In this document: one piece after another, positions 7,610-16,511 of the stretch | Layout: each line of letters begins with the position of its first letter | Position numbering within the stretch: the stretch's first letter is position 1 | Assembly: GCF_002078505.1 (NCBI RefSeq) | Contig: NZ_LUAV01000034.1 | Coordinates: forward strand, 62,001 to 126,000 | Reading direction: 5' to 3' | DNA from: Ensifer aridi | GTDB taxonomy: Bacteria > Pseudomonadota > Alphaproteobacteria > Rhizobiales > Rhizobiaceae | Length of the DNA stretch: 64,000 nt | Program-made: the position numbers and the translations under genes | Notes under the pieces: model-generated | The model's database searches: none | Told to the model about the DNA's origin: nothing | Seen by the model: the letters and a program-made list of their open reading frames with translations, nothing else

Positions 7610-9127
7610 TCAGTCTTCGCTGGCTGCGAGCTGGGCAAGGACTTCGCCGCGGCCGCGTGCTCTGAGGATGAGCGGCACGATCAGGGCCAGCGCCGCAATC
7701 ACTAAGAGCACCGCGGCGATCGGCGAGGTGAAGAGCACGGTTATATCGCCCTGGCTGATCGAAAGCGCCCGGCGCAATTGCTGCTCGGCAAGCGGCCCGA
7801 GGATCAGGCCGACGACGACCGGCGCGATCGGATAGCCGAAGACCCGCATGACATAGCCGAGCAGGCCGAAGGCGAGCAGCATGCCAAGCTCGAAGACCGA
7901 CGGGTTGGCGCCGATGGTGCCGAGCGTCGCGAACAACAGAATGCCGGCATAGAGCCAGGGCTTCGGGATCGTCAGAAGCCTCACCCAGAGACCGATCAGG
8001 GGCAGGTTCAGGACAAGCAGCATGAAGTTGGCGATGAGCAAGCTGGCAATCAGGCCCCAGACGAGCTGAGGATTGGTGGCGAAAAGCAGCGGACCCGGCT
8101 GCAGGCCGTATTGCTGAAAGCCGGCGAGCATGATCGCCGCTGTTGCCGTCGTCGGCAGACCGAGCGTCAGGAGCGGCACGAGCGTACCGGCGGCGGATGC
8201 GTTGTTGGCGGCTTCGGGACCGGCCACGCCTTCAATCGCGCCATTGCCGAATTCTTCCGGATGCTTGGTCAGGCGCTTCTCCGCCGCATAGGAGAGGAAG
8301 GTGCCGATCTCGGCGCCGCCGGCCGGCATGGCGCCGATCGGGAAGCCGATGAAGGTGCCGCGCAGCCAGGGCTTCCACGAACGCGCCCAGTCCATTGCGC
8401 TCATCCAGACCGAGCCGCGAACCGCCTCGACCTTGTCGGGGCCGCGGTCTCCTTGGGCTGCGATGAACAGCGTCTCGCCGATCGCGAACATCGCGACCGC
8501 AAGCGTCGTCACTTCGATGCCGTCGAGAAGGTCGGGCACCCCGAAGGAGAGGCGCGTCTGGCCCGTCAACTGGTCGATGCCGATGCAGGCGAGCGTCAGA
8601 CCGACGAAGAGCGAGGTGAGGCCGCGTAGCGTCGAATCGCCGAAGGCGGAGGAGACCGTGACGAAGGCGAGCACCATCAGGGCGAAATATTCGCGCGGCC
8701 CGAAGACGAGTGCGAGCTTCACGATGTAGGGGGCGATGAAGGCGAGCGCGAGCGTTGCAATAAGGCCCGCCACGAAGGAGCCGATCGCCGCCGTTGCGAG
8801 AGCCGGGCCGCCGCGGCCGGCGCGGGCCATCTTGTTGCCCTCGAGCGCGGTGACGATCGACGAGCTTTCACCCGGTGTGTTGAGCAGGATCGACGTCGTC
8901 GAGCCGCCATACATGCCGCCATAATAGATGCCGGCGAACATGATCAGCGAACCGCCCGGGTCGAGCTTGTAGGTAACGGGCAGGAGGAGCGCGACCGTCA
9001 ATGCCGGGCCGATGCCAGGGAGCACGCCGACGGCGGTGCCGAGCGTCACGCCGATCAGAGCGTAGAGCAGGTTCATCGGCTGGGCAGCGACCAACAGCCC
9101 CTGCAGCAGGAAATCGAAAGTACCCAT
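7610..9127 (-). CDS. tctA: Tripartite tricarboxylate transporter, large permease TctA
   Basis: 505 aa, the usual TctA length, with about 11-12 membrane segments. Conserved blocks: GVLPGIGPALTVALLLPVTY, GGMYGGSTTSILLNTPGE, and the repeat-like LVPLLTLGLPTTATAAIM in the second half. With TctB and TctC it forms a secondary, ion-driven carboxylate importer using a periplasmic binding protein. It is the last gene of tctC-tctB-tctA; the start lies 14 nt after the tctB stop. The substrate (citrate, tartrate or another carboxylate) cannot be fixed from sequence. Confidence 0.93.
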   Translation of the reverse strand: MGTFDFLLQGLLVAAQPMNLLYALIGVTLGTAVGVLPGIGPALTVALLLPVTYKLDPGGSLIMFAGIYYGGMYGGSTTSILLNTPGESSSIVTALEGNKMARAGRGGPALATAAIGSFVAGLIATLALAFIAPYIVKLALVFGPREYFALMVLAFVTVSSAFGDSTLRGLTSLFVGLTLACIGIDQLTGQTRLSFGVPDLLDGIEVTTLAVAMFAIGETLFIAAQGDRGPDKVEAVRGSVWMSAMDWARSWKPWLRGTFIGFPIGAMPAGGAEIGTFLSYAAEKRLTKHPEEFGNGAIEGVAGPEAANNASAAGTLVPLLTLGLPTTATAAIMLAGFQQYGLQPGPLLFATNPQLVWGLIASLLIANFMLLVLNLPLIGLWVRLLTIPKPWLYAGILLFATLGTIGANPSVFELGMLLAFGLLGYVMRVFGYPIAPVVVGLILGPLAEQQLRRALSISQGDITVLFTSPIAAVLLVIAALALIVPLILRARGRGEVLAQLAASED

Positions 9128-9141
9128 GGTCGTCGGCCCTC

Positions 9142-9636
9142 TCAGAAGAACAGGCGTTCAAGCGGCCCTGCGGGCAGCGACAATTGCAGGAGCTTGGCGA
9201 AAATCAGCCAGACGAGGTAGCTGAACGCGATGCCGATCGGGATCGTAAACCATAGCCTACGCTTTCCGAACCCACATGCCGTCATGGCGAAAAGGATGCC
9301 GGTTGCGATCGAAAAGCCGAGCGTGTTGAGCAGCAGCATCTGTGCGGCGAGCCCGCCGACGATCCAGACGACCGGGCCGAATTCCTGCTTCTCGCGTTCG
9401 TGGCCGAAGTCGCCCCTCAAGGCTTCTGCGGCCGTCCAGATCGCGAGCCCGACAAGACAGAAGGCGATCGCATAGGGAACCGTGGTCGGCCCAACCTGCG
9501 AATAGCCTGCAAGCCCCGACAGGCGTGAAACGTCCCAGAAGATCAGACCCGCGATCGCGGCCAAGACGACGGCGATGATCAGCGCCGCCCGGTCGGGGCG
9601 GCGCGTTTCGGCAGAAGGGTTGTTGCCCTTGTTCAT
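9142..9636 (-). CDS. tctB: Tripartite tricarboxylate transporter, small permease TctB
   Basis: 164 aa with four predicted membrane segments (AALIIAVVLAAIAGLIFW, PYAIAFCLVGLAIWTA, WIVGGLAAQMLLLNTLGF, FTIPIGIAFSYLVWLIFA), matching TctB. The ATG at 9636 overlaps the tctC stop (ATGA), showing translational coupling; a longer open frame upstream lies inside tctC and is rejected. TctB is the small membrane subunit of the TTT complex. Confidence 0.9.
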   Translation of the reverse strand: MNKGNNPSAETRRPDRAALIIAVVLAAIAGLIFWDVSRLSGLAGYSQVGPTTVPYAIAFCLVGLAIWTAAEALRGDFGHEREKQEFGPVVWIVGGLAAQMLLLNTLGFSIATGILFAMTACGFGKRRLWFTIPIGIAFSYLVWLIFAKLLQLSLPAGPLERLFF

Positions 9637-10577
9637 TTGACCAGTCCGATATCCTTGAGGACGGTTTCCGTCGCAGCAATGTCTTTGGTGAGCTGTTCCT
9701 TGAAGGCGTCGCCGGCGAGATAGGTATCCTGCCAACCCTTGGTCTTCAGCACTTCCTGCCAGCCGGCGGATTTGGCGAGCTTTTCGATGTCGGCGGAGAC
9801 GGCGGCTTTCTGCTCGTCGGTAAGGCCAGGAGCGGCCGCAACCATGCGCCAGTTTTCGACGACCACGTCGACGCCCGATTCCTTCAGCGTCGGTGCGTCG
9901 ATGCCCGGGATGCGCTCGGCGCTCGAAACGGCAAGCAAGCGAAGCGTGCCGGCCTTGACCTGGGATTCGAACTCACCATAGCCGGAGATGCCGGCCGTCA
10001 CCTGGCTGCCGAGGATCGCGGCGAGCGCTTCGCCGCCGCCGGAATAGGCGATGTAGTTGATTTTCGTCGGATCGACGCCTGCAGCCTTGGCGATGAGGCC
10101 GACCGCGATGTGGTCGGTGCCGCCTGCCGAGCCGCCGGCCCAGGAGACCGAGCCCGGATCCTTCTTCAGCGCCGCGACGAGGTCGGCCATGGTCTTGATC
10201 TCGGAAGCGGCCGGAACGACGATCGCCTCATATTCGCCCGTCAGCCGTGCGATCGGCTCGACGTCCTTGAGCGTTACCGGCGAATTGTTGGTGAGGATGG
10301 CGCCCACCATCACGTAGCCGCCCACGAGCAGAGCATTCGGGTTGCCCTTCTGCTGGCTGGCGAACTGGGCGAGGCCGATCGTGCCGCCGGCGCCCGGAAC
10401 GTTCTGTACCTGCACGTTGCCCGAAATGCCTTCCTGCTGCATGACGGTCTGCAGCGAACGGGCGGTCTGGTCCCAGCCGCCGCCCGGATTTGCCGGCGCG
10501 ATGATCGTGTAGTCGGCGGCATAGGCCGGCAATGCCAGAGCGCCGGCGAGAATGGATGCGAGGAAGAAATGTTTCAA
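9633..10577 (-). CDS. tctC: TTT-family periplasmic binding protein TctC (Bug family)
   Basis: 314 aa with signal peptide MKHFFLASILAGALALPAYA. Bug-family features: YTIIAPANPGGGWDQTARSL, VQNVPGAGGTIGLAQF, and GGGEALAAILGSQVTAG. It captures a carboxylate in the periplasm and hands it to TctAB. First gene of the operon, preceded by a 237-bp region that contains OmpR/PhoB-type tandem repeats (10754-10771). The divergent TctD/TctE-like two-component genes nearby are the likely regulators. Confidence 0.92.
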   Translation of the reverse strand: MKHFFLASILAGALALPAYAADYTIIAPANPGGGWDQTARSLQTVMQQEGISGNVQVQNVPGAGGTIGLAQFASQQKGNPNALLVGGYVMVGAILTNNSPVTLKDVEPIARLTGEYEAIVVPAASEIKTMADLVAALKKDPGSVSWAGGSAGGTDHIAVGLIAKAAGVDPTKINYIAYSGGGEALAAILGSQVTAGISGYGEFESQVKAGTLRLLAVSSAERIPGIDAPTLKESGVDVVVENWRMVAAAPGLTDEQKAAVSADIEKLAKSAGWQEVLKTKGWQDTYLAGDAFKEQLTKDIAATETVLKDIGLVK

Positions 10578-10753
10578 GGTCGGTCCTCCGTGAGGCGCGC
10601 TTCGTTGCGCGCACGTTGATTATCGTCGCGAACGGGAGAAGCGGGTGGTCGACTGAAGCGGCGACCTCCGACCGGATTGGTGATGTCCTCCCGATACACT
10701 GCCGGCGATCCGCCTCCACGGGCTCGCCAGTGACCTTAAGCCACCATAGAAAG

Positions 10754-10771
10754 CTGACATTAACCTGACAT
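10754..10771. promoter_or_regulatory. Tandem 11-bp direct repeat, OmpR/PhoB-type site (Pho-box-like)
   Basis: CTGACAT-TAAC-CTGACAT: two identical 7-mers 11 bp apart, the layout bound by OmpR/PhoB-class response regulators, and close to the rhizobial Pho box. It lies about 180 nt upstream of tctC and 43 nt past the end of the binding-protein gene. The regulator could be the TctD-like protein encoded 1.2 kb away, or PhoB. Confidence 0.55.
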
Positions 10772-10814
10772 CAAGTCCGCTTCGCGTAAATGACTTGTTT
10801 GGCTGCGGAAATTT

Positions 10815-11882
10815 TCACTGCAGCCGCAGCATCTCGTTCCAGCGGGCAATCAGCCGCGCGCGCTTGACCTGGTCGAGATAGACCATCAGTCCGGGGCTGA
10901 CCGGCACCGGCTTCAGCTGCGCGCCGAGCATCTCCTGCATCGTATTGGCCGTATTCTCACCGGCGACGTCCGGGCTCACGGCCGGGATCTGCAGTTCCCG
11001 CGCCATGATCGTCTGACCTTCCTTGGACATGAAGAATTCGAGATAGCGGCGGCCGAGCTCGGGAGCGGCCGCCGCCTGCGGCACGAGGCCGATTCTCGAC
11101 ATGACCACGGTATAGTCCCTCGGCAGAACGATGCCGACGTCCGGATGCCGCGAGGCCCAGTCGGCGGCATAGGAGCCCAGGATATTGTAGCCGAGGACGA
11201 AACGTCCGTCGGAAACCCGCTCCAGGATCGCCTGACTGGTCGAATAGAGTTTCACGCCGGCCGCGCCCATTGCGCGGATGACGGTCCAGATGTCGCCGAA
11301 CTGCTCCTGGTCGCGCGACATGAAGAGGAAGCCGACGCCGGAGCGTTCGATATCATAGGTACCGATGCGGCCGAAGACGGCGCTTCCCTTCCGCTTGAGA
11401 TAATCGACGAATTCGGCGCGCGTCGCCGGTGGCCGCTCATCCTTGAAGCTCGGCTTGTGGTAGACGAAGACGGCGGGTTCGAAAGTCAGCGCATAGGCCG
11501 TGTTGCGCCAGTTCGCCCAAGCCGGCCAGCGCCCGCTCATCGGCAGGTCGCTACGCTGCGCATAGCCGTCATTGCTGAGCTTGACCTGCAGGTCCATGGC
11601 CGACGAAAAGGCGAAATCCGCGGTCTTCTGGCCGGCGTCCGTCTCCTTGACGATCCGGTCGTAGATCTCGCCGGTCAGCATGTCCTCATAGCGCACCGCC
11701 ACATCCGGATTGGCTTTCTGGAAGCCGACGATCATCGGCCGAGCAAGCGGTTCGTCGAGCGAGGAATAGACCGTCAGGATCGGTGCGTCGGCATCGCCGG
11801 AACCGGCCGGAAAAAACACCGGGGCCGCATGCGCAATCGCGGAGGACAGAACTGAAAAAGCTAGAGAAATCAAGAACCGCAT
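10815..11882 (-). CDS. Extracellular solute-binding protein associated with the TctDE system
   Basis: 355 aa, signal peptide MRFLISLAFSVLSSAIAHA. Core features of class II binding proteins of the iron/thiamine type: LTVYSSLDEPLARPMIVGFQ at the start, YEDMLTGEIYDRI, and EFFMSKEGQTIM near the end. No permease or ATPase gene is adjacent. It is divergent from a TctD/TctE two-component pair (starts about 80 nt apart), which suggests a periplasmic accessory sensor or an orphan transporter component. The ATG at 11882 is chosen because the signal peptide begins there; the frame extends 13 codons further upstream. Confidence 0.8.
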   Translation of the reverse strand: MRFLISLAFSVLSSAIAHAAPVFFPAGSGDADAPILTVYSSLDEPLARPMIVGFQKANPDVAVRYEDMLTGEIYDRIVKETDAGQKTADFAFSSAMDLQVKLSNDGYAQRSDLPMSGRWPAWANWRNTAYALTFEPAVFVYHKPSFKDERPPATRAEFVDYLKRKGSAVFGRIGTYDIERSGVGFLFMSRDQEQFGDIWTVIRAMGAAGVKLYSTSQAILERVSDGRFVLGYNILGSYAADWASRHPDVGIVLPRDYTVVMSRIGLVPQAAAAPELGRRYLEFFMSKEGQTIMARELQIPAVSPDVAGENTANTMQEMLGAQLKPVPVSPGLMVYLDQVKRARLIARWNEMLRLQ

Positions 11883-11961
11883 AAATCCACAATGCCTGAG
11901 CAGAGCGCCGTTCACAAGCAAGCTCGTGACCGATAAAGTGATCTCGGGGAGAAGCGATAGT

Positions 11962-12639
11962 TTGCGAATTTTGCTTGTTGAAGATAACCGGGCCCTAGCA
12001 GAGGGCCTTTCGACGCTCCTGCGCGGCAGCGGCTATGCCGTCGATGTCGTCAGCGACGGCGCCTCCGCCCATGCGGTGGCGGCGGCCGAAAGCTTCGATC
12101 TGGTGATCCTTGATCTCAACCTGCCGGAAATGGACGGGCTTGAGGTGCTGCGTGCCATGCGTGCCCGGCAGAATCGGGCAGCCGTCCTCATCCTGACGGC
12201 GCGCGGTACACCGGAGGAGCGGGTCAAAGGGCTCGACCTCGGAGCCGACGACTACCTGATCAAGCCGTTCGACATCGGCGAGTTCGAGGCCCGCGTGCGG
12301 GTCCTGCTTCGGCGCCAGGCGGGATTGCGCGCCTCTGTCGTCAGCTATGGCAATGTCTCGCTGGATCTTACGGCGCGCAGCTTTTCCGCAGGTGGCGTGC
12401 CGATCGAAATTCCCGCCCGCGAGCTCGGCCTGCTCGAGCTTCTGTTCATGCGTGCTGGCAAGGTGGTCGCCAAGGATGCGATCGTGCAATCGCTCACGGG
12501 GCTCGACGATGATCTGAGCGCCAACGCGATCGAGCAATATGTGAGCCGGCTGCGCAAGCGCCTAGCTCCCTATGGCCTGACTGTGCGCACCGCCCGGGGC
12601 ATCGGTTACTACCTCGACAAGACGGCCGGTTCCGAATGA
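11962..12639 (+). CDS. OmpR-family response regulator (TctD-like)
   Basis: About 225 aa: receiver domain with acidic pair LLVEDN, phospho-acceptor aspartate in LVILDLNLPEMDG, TAR motif, lysine in LIKPFD; then a winged-helix Trans_Reg_C domain (IPARELGLLELLF, NAIEQYVSRLRKRL, TARGIGYYL). The TTG at 11962 is chosen because GGGGAGAAG lies 7 nt before it and RILLVEDN is the usual N-terminus; a GTG at 11926 would add 12 residues. It overlaps the kinase gene by 4 nt. Likely controls tctCBA. Confidence 0.9.
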   Translation: MRILLVEDNRALAEGLSTLLRGSGYAVDVVSDGASAHAVAAAESFDLVILDLNLPEMDGLEVLRAMRARQNRAAVLILTARGTPEERVKGLDLGADDYLIKPFDIGEFEARVRVLLRRQAGLRASVVSYGNVSLDLTARSFSAGGVPIEIPARELGLLELLFMRAGKVVAKDAIVQSLTGLDDDLSANAIEQYVSRLRKRLAPYGLTVRTARGIGYYLDKTAGSE

Positions 12640-14015
12640 AGTCCGCGGTCTATTCGCTGCGACGCCGATTGCTCGCCTGGCTGCTGATCTCGACCGCCGT
12701 CATCGGCGTCATTGCCTTGGTTGATACCTATCGCGAGGCCGTGAAGACGGCGAATGCCGTCTCGGACCGGGTGCTTGCCGGTTCGGCGCTGGCCATCGCC
12801 GAGAGGGTGGTCGTTGCCGAGGACGGCTCGCTCCAGGTCGATATCCCCTATGTGGCGCTCGAGATGCTGACGTCGGCCGCGCAGGACCGCGTTTTCTATC
12901 GCGTGGACGGTCCGCCGGGTGAGTTCATCACCGGCTATCAGACGCTGCCTTCGCTTCCCGAGAACGCCGGCCAGCCGACGAGCTTCGCCGACGCGGTCTT
13001 CCGCGGTGAGCCGATCCGCGTGGCGGCTCTCAGGCGTTCCGCGTCGACCGGTGTTAACTCCGTTCCTTTCGTCGTCACCGTCGCCGAGACGACGATCGCG
13101 CGGCGACAACTGGCCCAGACCATTCTCCTCCGCTCGGCCATGCGCCTCGGGCTGATGATCGCCGGCGCGGCGGTGATTGTCTGGGTGGCCGTCACCTTCT
13201 CGCTGAGGCCGCTCTATCGCCTCGGCGATGCGATCGCCCAGCGCAGCCCGAACGATTTGCATCCGATCCGGGAGCGCGTGCCGAACGAGGTCCAGGGGCT
13301 CGTCGATACCGTGAATTCCTTCATGGTGCGCCTGCAATCGGCGCTCGATGCCCTTCGCCACTTCACCGGCAATGCCAGCCATCAGCTCAGAACACCGCTG
13401 GCGATCATCCGCACGCAGCTTGCATTGGCACAGCGAGCGATGACGATCGAGGAAACGCGGGCGGCCGCAAGGAAAGCGGATGAAGCGGTCGCCAATGCCG
13501 AGCGCATTCTCGCGCAGCTCTTGCTGATGGCGAGGATCGATGCGGCGGCGAGGGAGGAGGCGCGGGGCTCGGAGCGCATCGAGCTCGTAGGGCTTGCTCG
13601 CTCGATCACCGCCGACCACGTGCCGGCCGCGGGCGAGGCCGGTATCGATCTCGGCTTCGCCGGGGAGGGGGAGCATTGGATCCGCGCCGAGCCGCTGCTT
13701 GTCGGCGAGCTCCTGAAGAACCTGATCGGCAACGCCCTCCTTTACGCGGGCCGTGGCGCGGAGGTCACGGTTCGCGTCGAAGGAAGCGAAGAGACCGTCG
13801 CGCTGGAGGTCGAGGATAATGGTCCGGGCATCCGGCCGGAGTTGCGCGAGGCGGTGCTCAAGCGTTTCCGCCGTGGCGGTGACGAAGCCCCCGGCACCGG
13901 ACTCGGCCTGCCGATCGTCGAGGAGATCGCCGCGCTTTACGGCGGAACGATGCGCCTTGAAGAGGGCGAGGGCGGGCGGGGACTGAAGGTCGTGTTGGCG
14001 TTCCCGTCGGGGTGA
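12636..14015 (+). CDS. Sensor histidine kinase (TctE-like)
   Basis: 459 aa. Two membrane segments (about 11-30 and 165-187) bracket a periplasmic domain, followed by a HAMP-like linker, the H-box SHQLRTPLAII (phospho-acceptor H249), N-box LLKNLIGNALLYA, G1 DNGPGI and G2 GTGLGLPIV. The N-terminal sensor region matches the 2CSK_N type found in TctE kinases. It is coupled to the response-regulator gene by an ATGA overlap. It probably senses carboxylates, perhaps together with the divergent binding protein. A RIME-like palindrome follows the stop codon. Confidence 0.92.
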   Translation: MKSAVYSLRRRLLAWLLISTAVIGVIALVDTYREAVKTANAVSDRVLAGSALAIAERVVVAEDGSLQVDIPYVALEMLTSAAQDRVFYRVDGPPGEFITGYQTLPSLPENAGQPTSFADAVFRGEPIRVAALRRSASTGVNSVPFVVTVAETTIARRQLAQTILLRSAMRLGLMIAGAAVIVWVAVTFSLRPLYRLGDAIAQRSPNDLHPIRERVPNEVQGLVDTVNSFMVRLQSALDALRHFTGNASHQLRTPLAIIRTQLALAQRAMTIEETRAAARKADEAVANAERILAQLLLMARIDAAAREEARGSERIELVGLARSITADHVPAAGEAGIDLGFAGEGEHWIRAEPLLVGELLKNLIGNALLYAGRGAEVTVRVEGSEETVALEVEDNGPGIRPELREAVLKRFRRGGDEAPGTGLGLPIVEEIAALYGGTMRLEEGEGGRGLKVVLAFPSG

Positions 14016-14062
14016 GGGGGAGGGTCTGTAGCCGAGAGATTGCATCGGCGGATGGCGCTCGT

Positions 14063-14275
14063 TAGCACCCCCTCTGCCCTGCCGGGCATCTCCCCCACAA
14101 GGAGGGAGATCGGCCAGCATCGGCGCTTTCGCCAGTTCGTCAGCGCCGCAGAAGGGCAAAGCAAGTGGGGCGCCGTGCGCGACCTAACGCTGTCAGAAAG
14201 ACGAAGGGAGGAGCCCGCGGTTTGCCAATCTCGGCCTTGTGGCGGAGATGCCCGGCAGGGCAGAGGGGGTCAACA
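14063..14275. repeat. RIME-like large intergenic palindrome
   Basis: Two inverted arms of about 50 bp (14063-14115 and 14222-14275). The left arm contains CCCCCTCTGCCCTGCCGGGC and ATCTCCCCCACAAGG; the right arm is its near-perfect reverse complement. They are separated by about 105 bp with smaller inverted repeats. This matches the Rhizobium-specific intergenic mosaic elements described for Sinorhizobium. It lies between two unrelated transcription units. Confidence 0.8.
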
Positions 14276-14329
14276 ATGCCTTCGCCTGGGGTTGTAATTC
14301 GATCGGTTTCCCTTAAGCCTGGCGCTCTC

Positions 14330-14368
14330 AAAAAAACGAAACCTGCCCGGGGAAATCCGCGGGCAGGC
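14330..14368 (-). terminator. Intrinsic terminator of the ribose-type ABC operon
   Basis: On the minus strand CCTGCCCG and CGGGCAGG form a GC-rich stem about 30 nt after the binding-protein stop, followed by TTTCGTTTTTTT. A classical Rho-independent signal closing the three-gene operon. Confidence 0.85.
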
Positions 14369-14397
14369 CGAGCTTAAACTATCGCCGATCGATGCGA

Positions 14398-15348
14398 TCA
14401 GAACGGCGAATCGGGGAAATAGAAGTCCTTCGCATTGTCCTTGGTGACGAGTGTCGCGTCGATCGTGTAGGTGCCGCGAACCGGAACCTGGCCGTAGAAG
14501 TTGGCGACGGTCATTTCGAGCGCGGTGCCGACCATCGCCGGCGGGTAGAGCACGTCGACCGGGATCATCTTGTCGCCGTCCATGACCTTCTTGATCATTT
14601 CCTTCGAACCGGCGCCGGCGACCACATATTGGATGTCCGTGCGCTTCGCCTGCTCGATCGCCTGCAGCACGCCGACGGCCATGTCGTCGTCCTGGCACCA
14701 GACGACGTCGATCTGCGGATACTTGGTCAGATAGTCCTGCATCACCTTGAAGGCGTCGTCGCGGTTCCAGTTGCCGTATTGGCGGTCGAGGATTTCCACC
14801 TTCGAGCCGGCGATGCCCTGGTCGAAGCCGTCCTGGCGCTGCTGGTCGATCGGGATCGGCAGGCCGCGAATGACGACGACCTTGGCCTCGGGCGTCGTAG
14901 CCTTGATGTATTCGCCGGCGACCTGGCCGAGAGCAGGATTGTTGCCGGCGACATAGAGGTCGCGCACGCTGTTGTCGTTGACCGAGGGCGCGCGGTCGAC
15001 GAGTGCCACGAACTTGCCGTTACCCTTGACCTCCTTGATGGCGTTGACCAGCGGATCGGGATCGGTCGGCAGGATCACCAGAGCGTCGATGCCCTGGGTT
15101 TCGAGATCCTGTACGGCATTGGCTTGGCTCGCCGGATCCGGCGAGGTCTTCACGATGACATTTAGGCCAGGGTGCTGCTCCATGAGCTGCTTGGCTACGC
15201 GCTCCGCGTGGAATACGACGCCGGCGGTCCAGCCATGGTCGGCCGCCGGGATCGACACGCCGATCGTAACCTTCTTCTCCTCCGCGTGGGCCACGCTCGT
15301 CAATGCCATCACCGCGACGGCAGCAATGCCCATTAATCCCTTTCGCAT
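14398..15348 (-). CDS. Sugar ABC transporter periplasmic binding protein (ribose/RbsB type)
   Basis: 316 aa with signal peptide ending near VAHAEE. Peripla_BP_4 features: VTIGVSIPAADHGWTAGV, GIDALVILPTDPDPL, VALVDRAPSV, QDDDMAVGVLQAIEQA. It binds a monosaccharide or sugar alcohol. It is the last gene of ATPase-permease-binding protein, an unusual order with the binding protein distal, and is followed by a strong terminator. The ATG at 15348 (MRKGLMGIAA) begins the signal peptide; an in-frame start 8 codons upstream is possible. The substrate is not deducible. Confidence 0.88.
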   Translation of the reverse strand: MRKGLMGIAAVAVMALTSVAHAEEKKVTIGVSIPAADHGWTAGVVFHAERVAKQLMEQHPGLNVIVKTSPDPASQANAVQDLETQGIDALVILPTDPDPLVNAIKEVKGNGKFVALVDRAPSVNDNSVRDLYVAGNNPALGQVAGEYIKATTPEAKVVVIRGLPIPIDQQRQDGFDQGIAGSKVEILDRQYGNWNRDDAFKVMQDYLTKYPQIDVVWCQDDDMAVGVLQAIEQAKRTDIQYVVAGAGSKEMIKKVMDGDKMIPVDVLYPPAMVGTALEMTVANFYGQVPVRGTYTIDATLVTKDNAKDFYFPDSPF

Positions 15349-15425
15349 GTTCACTTTCCTCCCGATGTCCAAGGGTCTTTACAAGGTCTTCGCTTGATGC
15401 GGCCGGACCACCTCGGTCCAGCCTG

Positions 15426-16436
15426 TCACGATTTGCGTACCAGCGAGCGCTGGACGAGCATCGCGATAATGATGATCGCACCCTGCATCGCGCCGATCAG
15501 GTATTCGCTGATGAAGTTCGACAGGAGCATGATGTTGCCGACCAATTCGAGGATGAAGGCGCCGCAGATGGTCCCCCAGACGCGGCCCGCGCCGCCCTTG
15601 AGCGCCGTTCCGCCGACAACCACGGCGGTGATGGCCTGCAGTTCCCAGAGGATGCCGGTCGTCGCCGAGGTCGAGCCGAGGCGAGGCACATAGAGCAGCA
15701 CGGCAATCGCCACGCAGAGGCCCTGGATCACGAAGGCGATTGTGCGCACCCGGTTGACCGCGATGCCGGAATAGCGGGCAACGTCGCTGTTGGAGCCTAC
15801 GGCGACCACGTGCCTGCCGTAGCGCGTGCGATAGAGAATGAAGGCGGCGACGGCGGTGACGGCGAGAATGATCGCGATCGGCACCGGCACGCCGAGAATG
15901 CTGCCGAAATAGGCCGGCCGATAGAGTTCCTGGATCTCCGGCTCGCGAAGCGTGATCGCGCCGCCCTGCGAAAGCCAGGTGGTGAGGCCGCGATAGATGC
16001 CCATCGTGCCGAGTGTCGCGATAAAAGGCTCGATCCTGCCGACGGTGGTGATCAGACCGTTGGCGAGGCCACAGGCCGCCCCCGCTGCGACCGCGAAAGC
16101 GATCGCGGCCGTCAACATCAAGGCCGGATCGGCGATGACGCCGCAATTCATGAATAGGATCATCAAGCTCGCGACGAAGGCGACCATCGAGCCGACGGAA
16201 AGGTCGAGGTCGCCCGCCGAGATGACGAAGGTCGCGCCCACGGCAATAATCGCGATGAAGGCGCTACGGGTGGCGACGTTGGCGAGATTGTTGATGCTGA
16301 TAAAGTTTGGGTTGACGATCGCGCCGACGATCAACAGCAGTGCAAGCGCCGCAAACGGCGCCACGGCCCTCAGATCGACGTCCCGCCAGGTACGGCGGTG
16401 ACTTGTTGCTTGAAGGCTTTCCTCATTCACGCTCAT
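15426..16436 (-). CDS. Sugar ABC transporter permease (RbsC type)
   Basis: 336 aa, about 8-10 membrane segments. BPD_transp_2 landmarks: VISAGDLDLSVGSMVAF, FIATLGTMGIYRGL, GRHVVAVGSN, and VVGGTALKGGAGRVWGT, the family's ATPase contact region. It lies between the ATPase gene (75 nt upstream) and the binding-protein gene in one operon. The ATG at 16436 follows GGGAGG; a TTG two codons upstream is an alternative. Confidence 0.9.
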   Translation of the reverse strand: MSVNEESLQATSHRRTWRDVDLRAVAPFAALALLLIVGAIVNPNFISINNLANVATRSAFIAIIAVGATFVISAGDLDLSVGSMVAFVASLMILFMNCGVIADPALMLTAAIAFAVAAGAACGLANGLITTVGRIEPFIATLGTMGIYRGLTTWLSQGGAITLREPEIQELYRPAYFGSILGVPVPIAIILAVTAVAAFILYRTRYGRHVVAVGSNSDVARYSGIAVNRVRTIAFVIQGLCVAIAVLLYVPRLGSTSATTGILWELQAITAVVVGGTALKGGAGRVWGTICGAFILELVGNIMLLSNFISEYLIGAMQGAIIIIAMLVQRSLVRKS

Positions 16437-16511
16437 GTCCAAACCAACCTCCCGCCCCGAAGCTCGGGGGAATCCATTTCCTGTGACTGCCTGATTTCGC
16501 CGGCCTGTACC

